The notes under the pieces are model-generated. The model did no database searches, was not told where the DNA came from, and saw only the letters and a list, made by a program, of their open reading frames with translations. From the NCBI RefSeq assembly GCF_934668725.1, contig NZ_CAKUOF010000008.1, forward strand, positions 124,001 through 188,000: a stretch of 64,000 nt of DNA. The letters run 5' to 3'. The DNA is from an uncultured Dysgonomonas sp. Its GTDB lineage: Bacteria; Bacteroidota; Bacteroidia; Bacteroidales; Dysgonomonadaceae. This document shows, in pieces, positions 45,502 through 53,098 of this stretch; position 1 is the stretch's first letter; each line of letters opens with the position of its first letter. Made by a program: the position numbers and the translations under genes.

Positions 45502-47130
45502 CTACTTTTCTAACCTAAACCAGTCTACATCGACCCTTCCGCCATCATTTTTCGGAATGGGACGAGAGCAGAATGTACCAATTTTAGCACCAATCCATTT
45601 ACCTTCTTTCGCCTTGAACTCATTACCTAATGTTATATATTTTTTGTCATCAGTACTGTAACTGAATGTACATTTGTTTCCTTCGGTCATTTTTACCCGT
45701 AGATAAACGGTAGGCTCTTTTAACTTTACTGAAGCGTTTACAACTTCTTCAGTTCCTTTTTCCGCATTTATACATTCCGATTGAGACAACACGAAACCCT
45801 CGGCAGTATTTTCAAACGATAGCAAAGCATAATCCAATCCCATCACTACAAGCCCTGTTCTTTCACCCGCAAAACGGGGATCGGGTTTGAGGGTCAACTT
45901 CACGGTAGCCGTAAAGTCGGGTGCAGGAATCTTTTGCAAAAGTAGATTCGGAACATCCCATAAGCTTTTATAACCGTCTGCAACAGGCACTGAATAGAGG
46001 CTCAAGCAACCTTTTTCTTGATTGGCAAAATACCACCACGATAGAGGGTTACCGTGCCACTGCCATTGCAAACCTAATGTATTAGCCGAGAATTCGTCAC
46101 TTTCGGCGGGGGTAGCTATCGGATACGTTTTACCTACATTGGGTTTCTTGTAGGTGAGTACGGGTTCGCCGCAACCGTCACCATCCTTATCGACTCCAAT
46201 CACAGGCCAGTCATTTTTCCACTCCATCGGTTGAAGATGGGTGATTCGCCCCACTGCTCCTACATCCTGAAAATGTATAAACCAATCTTCGCCCGTTTCG
46301 GTATCTACCCAAGCCCCTTGGTGTGGTCCGTTAATAGGCGTTTTGCCCTGATCCATTACCATCTTACGTTCATAAGGGCCAAAAACATCTTTCGAACGCA
46401 TAGCCAATTGCCAACCTGTAGCAACGCCTCCTGCGGGAGAAAATATGTAGTAATATCCGTTGCGTTTGTAGAATTTAGGTCCTTCGATAGTAGGGTCAAT
46501 ATCGTGTCCGTCATAAATAATACGCGACTCTCCTACCGCTTTCTTTCCATCGGGAGTAAGGCGTGTTACTGCTAAAAGACTCTTTATTCCTGCACGGCTT
46601 CCGGCATACGCATGAGCCAAATATATATCTCCATTGTCATCAAATAAAGGACAAGCATCAATCAGACCTTTTCCCTCTTTTACCATCACAAGAGGCTCCC
46701 AAGTTCCGGCGGGGTCTTTCGTTTTTGTCATGAATATCCCCTGATCGGGATCTCCATAATAAATATAAAACTCCCCTTTATGATATCGTATGGCGGGAGC
46801 CCAAACACCGCCACCATGCTCTACTTTCGAAAAAATGGAGTCGGGTGTCAGTTTATCAATGGCATAACCAATGATAGTCCAGTTTACCAGATCTTTCGAA
46901 TGAAGTATCGGTAATCCGGGTACACAATTGAAACTAGACGCTGTCATATAATAATCGTCACCAACCCTACAAACATCAGGGTCGGAGTAATCGGCATACA
47001 GAACAGGGTTTTTATAAGAGCCATTACCCAAATCGGCAACCCATGTTTTTGAGATATTATTTTGAGCATTCATCCCTGACATTGCACAGCACAGCAATAG
47101 TCCGAGTATGCTTTTTCTGATCATTTTCAT
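45502..47130 (-). CDS. GH43-family glycosidase, pectin PUL
   Basis: A 542-residue protein with a signal peptide (SILGLLLCCAMSGMNAQ). The N-terminal GH43 propeller has the three acids D50 (YADYSDPDV), D158 (LIDACPLFDD) and E216 (IEGPKFYKRNG). The C-terminal ~200 residues are a beta-sandwich (EFSANTLGLQWQWHGNPLSW; YALLSFENTAEGF) typical of xylosidase/arabinofuranosidase-type GH43 enzymes. It should debranch arabinan, xylogalacturonan or a related pectin side chain; the linkage cannot be read off. The start overlaps the CE12 stop by one base (TAATG), so translation is coupled. Confidence 0.88.
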   Translation of the reverse strand: MKMIRKSILGLLLCCAMSGMNAQNNISKTWVADLGNGSYKNPVLYADYSDPDVCRVGDDYYMTASSFNCVPGLPILHSKDLVNWTIIGYAIDKLTPDSIFSKVEHGGGVWAPAIRYHKGEFYIYYGDPDQGIFMTKTKDPAGTWEPLVMVKEGKGLIDACPLFDDNGDIYLAHAYAGSRAGIKSLLAVTRLTPDGKKAVGESRIIYDGHDIDPTIEGPKFYKRNGYYYIFSPAGGVATGWQLAMRSKDVFGPYERKMVMDQGKTPINGPHQGAWVDTETGEDWFIHFQDVGAVGRITHLQPMEWKNDWPVIGVDKDGDGCGEPVLTYKKPNVGKTYPIATPAESDEFSANTLGLQWQWHGNPLSWWYFANQEKGCLSLYSVPVADGYKSLWDVPNLLLQKIPAPDFTATVKLTLKPDPRFAGERTGLVVMGLDYALLSFENTAEGFVLSQSECINAEKGTEEVVNASVKLKEPTVYLRVKMTEGNKCTFSYSTDDKKYITLGNEFKAKEGKWIGAKIGTFCSRPIPKNDGGRVDVDWFRLEK

Positions 47131-47915
47131 TATTTTATTTCTTTGATTAAAGGTTTTACATTGTTCTCTCTCAATCCTTCTACGAATAAGGATGCCATTA
47201 TTCGTGCACCGGTTTCTTTGAAATGTGTATTATCTATTTTTCCTTGGGGGAAGATTTTATTTTCCCCTGTTTCGATATGTAAGAATAGCAATGCCGATTG
47301 ATCCTTTCCCAAATCGATAAGAAGTTCTTTACTTTTCTCATACATATCTATCACCAATACATTTTTATCTTTTGCCACCTGACGAGCCAGCTCTACATAC
47401 TCTCCATGTGAATCCTGAAATACACCTTTCGAATCGAAACGCCTTCTCACCACCGAAGTACAAATAATGGGAGTTGCCCCTTCGGCTTTTACCTCATCCA
47501 CAAAACGAGTAAGGTTTTCAACATACTGCTTAGGAGGAGTATAACGATCGGGACGATCTTCCGCCGAGTCGTTATGCCCGAATTGGATTACTACATAATC
47601 TCCCGCTTGCACATTATCCAGAATCTTTTGCCACCATCCCTGCTCAATAAAAGTGCGTGAACTTCTTCCATTCTGGGCGTAGTCTTCGATTACAATATTC
47701 TGATTAAAAAACTCAGGGAGAAGTTGTCCCCATCCTCTTTCGGGAAAAACTTCAGAAACACTGTCACCTGCTATACTATCCCATACATTTTTGTATAACG
47801 GCTTAAGAGCCATAGTAGAATCGCCTGCCATAAATATGTGTACAGGTCGGTTTTTCCCTGCAAAAAACAAGCAAAAGGTTACAAGAGTAACGGATATTAT
47901 AATTAGTTTCTTCAC
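47130..47915 (-). CDS. Rhamnogalacturonan acetylesterase-like (CE12), second copy
   Basis: A 261-residue GDSL/SGNH protein. The N-terminal ~20 residues are hydrophobic (IIISVTLVTFCLFFAG), followed by MAGDSTMALK (block I Ser), the block II NGRSSRTF, block III FGHNDS and block V IDNTHFKETGARI (Asp/His pair). This matches the CE12 pattern: deacetylation of rhamnogalacturonan I backbone or acetylated homogalacturonan. It is short, without the extra C-terminal domains of the upstream CE12. Upstream is the 759-base non-coding region; downstream GH43 is coupled. Confidence 0.9.
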   Translation of the reverse strand: MKKLIIISVTLVTFCLFFAGKNRPVHIFMAGDSTMALKPLYKNVWDSIAGDSVSEVFPERGWGQLLPEFFNQNIVIEDYAQNGRSSRTFIEQGWWQKILDNVQAGDYVVIQFGHNDSAEDRPDRYTPPKQYVENLTRFVDEVKAEGATPIICTSVVRRRFDSKGVFQDSHGEYVELARQVAKDKNVLVIDMYEKSKELLIDLGKDQSALLFLHIETGENKIFPQGKIDNTHFKETGARIMASLFVEGLRENNVKPLIKEIK

Positions 47916-48674
47916 TGTTATTCAATATATTAATTAAGAAAAAGTGACAACATACCCAATTAAGTTACAAATAAGCTGACACTGTACAATTTTGCGAATT
48001 ATCTAAACAGCTATATATCAACAAATAAGCCCTAAAAACATTACAAAAGTGACAAAAGTGACAACTTTTTCGATGTTTTGTTATTGTCACCTATTTTCCA
48101 TTTTTCAAAGAACTTTTATATTACTTATGTGAATCGGTAGTTGAGATTATATGTTCTATTTTCCTAACGCACATCAAAGATGTTTGTTTTTCATTTTGCC
48201 TTGATGCAAAACGAAACAAAAGATCAAGACTGTGCCTTTTGCCCGACCCGCTAAGGACTCAAAAGCTAAAACAAAAGAAAACATTTAATGCTGATATCCT
48301 TTTGTTTCTTAACGCTTTCTTCGCCCTGCGGGTACCCCGTGCAACCGGCAAGGTCGGGAAGCCTGACGGACAAAAGCCATTTGCAGGCGTCAGCCCCGGT
48401 GCATCAGAGGCACAGCCGTTGGCTGACAAGCGAAGCAGGCGTAAAACTAAACGTGCCGTAAGGCAGTAAGTTTAGTTTAGCCTGTAAGCTAAAGTCAGGC
48501 AGGCGAGCCACGCAGCACAAAGCCTTTTTGATTCCTTTTGCGGCTTAGGGCAAAAGGAATACAAGCAATCTTCGATTGCGCGTAGTAAAAGACAATTAAA
48601 TAGAACATTAAACAAATCAACTACTGATTCGTATTACTTATAGATAAACATATTGATTATAAGAACATAATTAT
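47916..48674. other. 759-base non-coding region inside the pectin PUL
   Basis: It separates the two CE12 genes and splits the PUL into two transcription units. 47938-48095 holds GTGAC/GTCAC motifs, including TTACAAAAGTGACAAAAGTG at 48041 and TTGTCACCT near 48086. About 48190-48580 is an unusually GC-rich, structured block (see separate feature). The rest is AT-rich. The 76-residue open frame at 48239-48469 is not credible as a gene. Confidence 0.7.
48190..48582. ncRNA. Candidate structured RNA or repeat element (GC-rich, multi-hairpin)
   Basis: By eye this block is far more GC-rich than its surroundings and full of complementary segments. CCCGACC (48242-48248) pairs with GGTCGGG (48352-48358). 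GCCTGAC (48361-48367) pairs with GTCAGGC (48494-48500). GTCAGCC (48389-48395) pairs with GGCTGAC (48421-48427). CAGGC (48436-48440)/GCCTG (48480-48484) encloses AAACTAAAC (48444-48452)/GTTTAGTTT (48470-48478) and TGCC (48454-48457)/GGCA (48462-48465) with a GTAA (GNRA-type) tetraloop. ATTCCTTTTGC (48531-48541) pairs with GCAAAAGGAAT (48550-48560), and GCAATC (48565-48570) with GATTGC. CCTTTTGCCC (48235-48244) can also pair with GGGCAAAAGG (48548-48557). Strand and function are unknown; I do not recognise a family. Confidence 0.45.
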
Positions 48675-50300
48675 TTATTTCTCAAATAAAAGCCCTTGAA
48701 TTTTCACATTTCTTATACTGATATACTTATCGTCAGCTTCCATCTTATACCAAGGATAGAAACGGATATAGAACGTTTCGCCCTGCGGTATTTTCAGTAC
48801 TTTATTGAATGTGTATGCCTTAAATTTCTCATTGGGAAGATCATCCATAACAGCAATATCTTCGCTCTCGGCAAAACTCTTATCTAACGAAGCCAAAGCT
48901 GTAAAAGTCACATATTTGCCGCCTAAAGCCCCCATTTCGAAGCTTAACGAATCCAGATATAATGTACCTCTGGGAGCTGATATAGCTAATTCTAAATAAC
49001 GGGAAGCATTAAGATCAATATCCCCTACAGGCCATTTATTATCTAATGTAGTCAATAATACGTCATTATTCTTGTCTACAAATTTCAACCCGACAACCTC
49101 AGCCTTTACTGTAATATTATTGGCTTTTAATGGGCTTTCTCGTAAATTTACAGACCAGTCGGTTTGTAAATTTTGAGCATCTTTTACAGACAATCCGGCT
49201 CCTTTTATTACTATTTTTTGATACACTTTATTGTCAACTGATAATAACAGATTATCCTCATAGTTTTTTGCCTTATCAGGATTAAAACGCACAAAAACAG
49301 GATAGCTCAAATTGCCATCAGTATAAGATACTGATAATTCCTTTTGAGGACTTCCATTTTTACTTGCCAACAATTCGAATGGCGATTCTATTGAAAGGTT
49401 TATTGTTCCCGATTTCGGATTAAGGTTCAAGCCCTGCAATGTAAACATCTTCACCGTAGAACGTCCTAAAAACTGCGGTCCGAAATCCCATTCCAAAGGC
49501 TTTATCTTTATATCAGATGACAATGTCAGGTAGTTGGCCAATATACCTTGTCTCAACAAGTCCTCAACAGCAAGCCTTGCATATAATATTCCCCCCATTG
49601 CTTTTAAATGAGTATTATCGTTGTTAGCATAAATAATTTCTTTCGATTTCTCTGCACCATATTCGAGAACCATCTGCTGTGTCAATAACGTCATATCAAC
49701 CAAAGGCACCGACAAATCACGGGCAAGAGACCGCATAGCCATAGGATAGTTCATTGTTGAATCGTCAGGAGCCAATTCCGTCAAGCTATGCAACCCTTGT
49801 CCTGTGATTTGATTATTTTCATTAAATAGCCTTCTTACGATAGGCGTAAATAGAATAGGGATAGCTCCTCTTTCGCGTGATTCATCAACATATCTTTGCA
49901 GATATTCTTGATATTGCCCCCAAGCGGCCGTACCACGTCCAGCTTCATCATTGGGATCAGTATCCTGTCCCGCAGCCTTTTCATCATTATGTCCGAATTG
50001 AATAAAAACATAATCGCCCGGCTTTAAACTGGTTCTTAGATTTCTCCAGAATTCGCAATAAAACGATTTAGAACTCCTTCCGTTTTTAGCTGCATTGACC
50101 GATTGAATATCGCCTGTCAGAAACAAGGGTAACATTTGCCCCCATCCTCTCATTTCTTTCTCGCCGCTATTTTTGTCCTCATCGTAGTTTGCCATTGTTG
50201 AGTCGCCAATAGTCAGTATCTTAATTTGAGCAGAAAGAGTCCCTCCCAAAAGAAGAAAACCTATAAGTAAGAAGCTGATAAATATTCTACTATATCTCAT
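48675..50300 (-). CDS. CE12 rhamnogalacturonan acetylesterase-like protein with extra C-terminal domains
   Basis: A 541-residue secreted protein (signal FISFLLIGFLLLGGTLSAQ). The SGNH domain occupies about 25-265: ILTIGDSTMANYDED (block I Ser), AAKNGRSSKSFYCEF, IQFGHNDEKAAG and YANNDNTHLKAMGGI (Asp/His). About 270-370 is an Ig-like domain (LSSDIKIKPLEWDFGPQFLG; SGTINLSIESPFEL). The last ~160 residues form a beta-sandwich with a carbohydrate-binding look (NASRYLELAISAPRGTLYLD; RFYPWYKMEADDKYISIRNV). It deacetylates pectin before or during backbone cleavage. Its start overlaps the GH28 stop by 4 bases (ATGA), so it is translationally coupled. Confidence 0.88.
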   Translation of the reverse strand: MRYSRIFISFLLIGFLLLGGTLSAQIKILTIGDSTMANYDEDKNSGEKEMRGWGQMLPLFLTGDIQSVNAAKNGRSSKSFYCEFWRNLRTSLKPGDYVFIQFGHNDEKAAGQDTDPNDEAGRGTAAWGQYQEYLQRYVDESRERGAIPILFTPIVRRLFNENNQITGQGLHSLTELAPDDSTMNYPMAMRSLARDLSVPLVDMTLLTQQMVLEYGAEKSKEIIYANNDNTHLKAMGGILYARLAVEDLLRQGILANYLTLSSDIKIKPLEWDFGPQFLGRSTVKMFTLQGLNLNPKSGTINLSIESPFELLASKNGSPQKELSVSYTDGNLSYPVFVRFNPDKAKNYEDNLLLSVDNKVYQKIVIKGAGLSVKDAQNLQTDWSVNLRESPLKANNITVKAEVVGLKFVDKNNDVLLTTLDNKWPVGDIDLNASRYLELAISAPRGTLYLDSLSFEMGALGGKYVTFTALASLDKSFAESEDIAVMDDLPNEKFKAYTFNKVLKIPQGETFYIRFYPWYKMEADDKYISIRNVKIQGLLFEK

Positions 50301-51847
50301 TTGTCTACTCTTGGAGTTTTTACATTACTCAAAAAATTATTTCCCCATATAACATTACTGTTTTTTATTTGGCAAAAAATATCAGCAGGAGTTAACTGAA
50401 AACAATTATTTATCAAAACGTTACTCACATTATTCAATTCAACAATCGGCTGATTGCTTAGCGGTGCTTTTGATCTTACATTATCCAAAACAATGTCTTT
50501 ACAATCGTCGAAAGCAAAAGATACACCTTTTTTCACGGCTAAATCGACATTGTGAAACTGGATATTCGTGGCTGTCTTAGCCGTGAAACCTTCTTCGGCA
50601 GTTATATTTATATTCGAAAAAGAAATCTCGGAAATCGGCATTTCACTGATCCCCGTAATATAGCCTACTTTTTTAATGTCGCTCCCCGTAACATCACTTA
50701 TATGCACATTACGAAATACGGGTGTACGATCCGAAACAGGCTCTTCCTTAGAATCTTTATCATAGAAAAGATCGAATATGAATGCATTACGCTGAATATC
50801 ATTCATCACAATATTAGTCACTCGTATTTCTTCAACCACACCTCCACGCCCTCTTGACGATTTTAAACGGATACCTGCATCGGTGCCATTAAATACGCAA
50901 TTAGAGATAGCGACTTTTTTAACTCCTCCCGACATTTCGCTGCCAATAACAACCCCTCCGTGACCGGCAAGCATTACACAGTTGGTAATGGTTAGATTTT
51001 CGCAAGGTCTGCCATAGATACGCCCGTCTTCGTCACGTCCCGATTTAATAGTTATACAGTCATCACCTACACTGATAAAGCAATCCGAAATACGTACATT
51101 ACGGCACGATTCAGGATTAATCCCATCCGTATTATGTCCCTTAGGGTTGCTCGAAGGGTTATTTATAGTGACACCGTGTATTACTATATCATCGCATCCG
51201 ATCGGGTTGATTGTCCAGAAAGGTGAATTTACAATCGTGATACCTTCTATATGGATATTCCTACATTCCAAAAACTGAATAAACGGAGGACGGAAAAATT
51301 TACGCTCCAACGTCTTTTCGTAATAAGGAGAAACCTTTATATTTTTGTTGGCATCGAGCCATAGTTGCTGCAATCGATTGGTTGATGAAGTTTTTCCTGT
51401 TGCATTAATTTCGTTGATAAGACGCTTCGATTCATCCCACCACTTAAAACCTTGTCCATCTATTTTCCCACGACCTTTGATCGTAATATTTTCTACTTTC
51501 TCGGCATGGATCAGTGGCGATAAACTATTCATAAATACACCCTCCCAACGTACTTTAACGAAAGGCAGATAATCTTCGAACCGATCCGAAAATCGAAGTA
51601 CTGCACCCGACTCTATATCCAATGTGATATTACTTTCGAGGTGAATAGCTGCTGTCAGATAATTTCCGGCAGGGAAATAGATTGTTCCTCCACCTTCGGA
51701 CGCTGCCTTTTGGATTGTTTTATTGATTAAATCTGTACACATTTTCTTTCCTGTTACATCTGCACCCAAAGTCTGCATATTATACACTTTAGCCTGTAAA
51801 GCTAAAATCGAGAGAGAAAATACAATCAGTAAAAAAGTCTTCTTCAT
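50297..51847 (-). CDS. GH28 polygalacturonase, first copy
   Basis: About 516 residues from the ATG at 51847, which gives the signal peptide MKKTFLLIVFSLSILALQAK; the in-frame extension to 51904 is not needed. The right-handed beta-helix shows all GH28 motifs: GHNTDGINPES (Asp), SVGDDCITIKSGRDEDG (Asp pair), AGHGGVVIGSEMSGG (His) and GIRLKSSRGRGG (RxK). It hydrolyses alpha-1,4-galacturonan. It lies between the methylesterase and the CE12 gene. A copy of the dispersed hairpin repeat starts just upstream (51858). Confidence 0.93.
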   Translation of the reverse strand: MKKTFLLIVFSLSILALQAKVYNMQTLGADVTGKKMCTDLINKTIQKAASEGGGTIYFPAGNYLTAAIHLESNITLDIESGAVLRFSDRFEDYLPFVKVRWEGVFMNSLSPLIHAEKVENITIKGRGKIDGQGFKWWDESKRLINEINATGKTSSTNRLQQLWLDANKNIKVSPYYEKTLERKFFRPPFIQFLECRNIHIEGITIVNSPFWTINPIGCDDIVIHGVTINNPSSNPKGHNTDGINPESCRNVRISDCFISVGDDCITIKSGRDEDGRIYGRPCENLTITNCVMLAGHGGVVIGSEMSGGVKKVAISNCVFNGTDAGIRLKSSRGRGGVVEEIRVTNIVMNDIQRNAFIFDLFYDKDSKEEPVSDRTPVFRNVHISDVTGSDIKKVGYITGISEMPISEISFSNINITAEEGFTAKTATNIQFHNVDLAVKKGVSFAFDDCKDIVLDNVRSKAPLSNQPIVELNNVSNVLINNCFQLTPADIFCQIKNSNVIWGNNFLSNVKTPRVDK

Positions 51848-51855
51848 AACTAAAC

Positions 51856-51885
51856 GTTTTAAGGCTTCGTGCCTTTTTAAGTAAA
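51856..51885 (+). repeat. Dispersed hairpin repeat, copy 4 (hairpin only, diverged)
   Basis: TTAAGGCTTCGTGCCTTTTT shares the small hairpin and T run but not the tail. It may be a minimal or decayed copy. Confidence 0.4.
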
Positions 51886-51917
51886 AGAAAATATTTAATG
51901 ACACATCTTAAAAGCAT

Positions 51918-51970
51918 AACAACCTATCGTTATTTTGCTTGCCAAAGCAATAAATAGTTCTGCGAACTTA
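51918..51970 (-). repeat. Dispersed hairpin-plus-tail repeat, copy 5 (reverse orientation)
   Basis: On the minus strand it reads TAAGTTCGCAGAACTATTTA, then TTGCTTTGGCAAGCAAAATA and ACGATAGGTTGTT. The tail is nearly the same as copy 7 at 54777. It sits directly after the methylesterase stop codon. Confidence 0.7.
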
Positions 51971-51971
51971 T

Positions 51972-52925
51972 TTATTTTATTGCCGTAGGATTCCAGTTAT
52001 CACAGCCCTTAAGGGCATTGGATACGGTATATTTTTCGGCTTCCTTCTTTGTTAATATTTTTGCCCATTTTACTCGCTCGGAGGTGTTAGCACCTTCCCC
52101 TGAATTATTATATTCCATATAACGGGCTGTCTTTTCGTTTTCAGCATTTCGCCAGTTATCCCACCCTTTGGGGCTGATGCCTTTGGGTAGATATGTATTC
52201 ATAAAAAGAGTCATGGCATAGGCACGCCACGGACGCCCCAAATACACATCGGTAACTTCGTCTGCTAATTTCACTGTACAATTATTTAAAATATATCCGA
52301 ATTCTATATCCTCTGGCGTATTGGCTGCCATGATATATGAATTCTTTTTGCAAAAGATTTCGCATCGCTCGAACCAACAAGTCGATGGCCCGAAAATAAA
52401 ATCGGTAGTGCCTTCAATGTAGCAATCTTCGAAATATTGCCTTTGTCCCTGCTTTCCGGCATAGATCGTATCTTGATGTCCAAGAAAGCGGCATTTACGG
52501 AAAATAACCCTGTCTCCTTCGACATGAAGTGCTACTGCCTGCCCCAATTGAAGAGATGAGTTCTCGATGGTAAGATTTTCAACCGTTATATCATTTCCCT
52601 GAATAAGAAACGAATACGTTTTGAAAGTTCCCATCTTGTTTATATTTGCATGATCGTCATAGGTAATGATTGTATTCTCCATATCTTCACCTACCAGTTT
52701 TACATTGGTAAGATAGGAGTAAAGAACTAATTTCTCTTTATAAACTCCCGATCTGATATAAATTGTTTTAAGCCCCGACAGATCGAATGCCCGTACGGAA
52801 TCTATTGCTTGCTGAATAGTGCGGAAATGCCCCCTTCCATTACGATCTACAATAATATCATACTTATCTTGAGCAAATGCCCCGAATGAGGCAAATAATA
52901 AAAAGAGTAAAAGAATTTTTCTCAT
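51972..52925 (-). CDS. Pectin methylesterase (CE8)
   Basis: About 317 residues from the ATG at 52925, giving signal peptide MRKILLLFLLFASFGAFAQ; an extension to 52988 would run through a repeat and is unlikely. The beta-helix active site is intact: GQAVALHVEGD (Gln), FLGHQDTIYAG (catalytic Asp after Gln), EGTTDFIFGPS (second Asp) and YLGRPWRAYA (Arg, Trp). It demethylates homogalacturonan and makes it available to PL1 and GH28. It lies after SusD and before GH28 in the PUL. Inverted copies of the dispersed repeat flank the gene (51918 and 52943). Confidence 0.93.
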   Translation of the reverse strand: MRKILLLFLLFASFGAFAQDKYDIIVDRNGRGHFRTIQQAIDSVRAFDLSGLKTIYIRSGVYKEKLVLYSYLTNVKLVGEDMENTIITYDDHANINKMGTFKTYSFLIQGNDITVENLTIENSSLQLGQAVALHVEGDRVIFRKCRFLGHQDTIYAGKQGQRQYFEDCYIEGTTDFIFGPSTCWFERCEIFCKKNSYIMAANTPEDIEFGYILNNCTVKLADEVTDVYLGRPWRAYAMTLFMNTYLPKGISPKGWDNWRNAENEKTARYMEYNNSGEGANTSERVKWAKILTKKEAEKYTVSNALKGCDNWNPTAIK

Positions 52926-52942
52926 GCGGTCAAAAAATTTAA

Positions 52943-52997
52943 GGTAAGGTCGCCGACCTTTTATCCCTTTGGTAAACAAAACAGCCAAAGCCTGTTA
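52943..52997 (+). repeat. Dispersed hairpin-plus-tail repeat, copy 6
   Basis: TAAGGTCGCCGACCTTTTAT, then CCCTTTGGTAAACAAAACAG and CCAAAGCCTGTTAT. The hairpin AAGGTC-GCC-GACCTT is perfect. It is located just upstream of the methylesterase start. Confidence 0.7.
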
Positions 52998-53047
52998 TAA
53001 ACTACAATATATTACTCGCTCGATTTAATAATCCGTAATAGTTATCA

Positions 53048-53073
53048 TAAGGGGTAAAACAAATTACCCCTTA
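53048..53073 (-). terminator. Hairpin after susD of the pectin PUL
   Basis: TAAGGGGTAA (53048-53057) pairs with TTACCCCTTA (53064-53073). There is no strong T tract on the minus strand, so it is more likely an attenuator or 3'-protecting stem that keeps susCD mRNA levels above downstream genes. Confidence 0.6.
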
Positions 53074-53098
53074 GATTTCTTATTTGACAGATACTTCT

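Noticed and set aside
48239..48469. 76-residue open frame in the GC-rich block
   Set aside because: Composition is Lys/Arg/Pro/Ala-rich with no domain, no ribosome-binding context, and it overlaps extensive RNA-like pairing; probably spurious.
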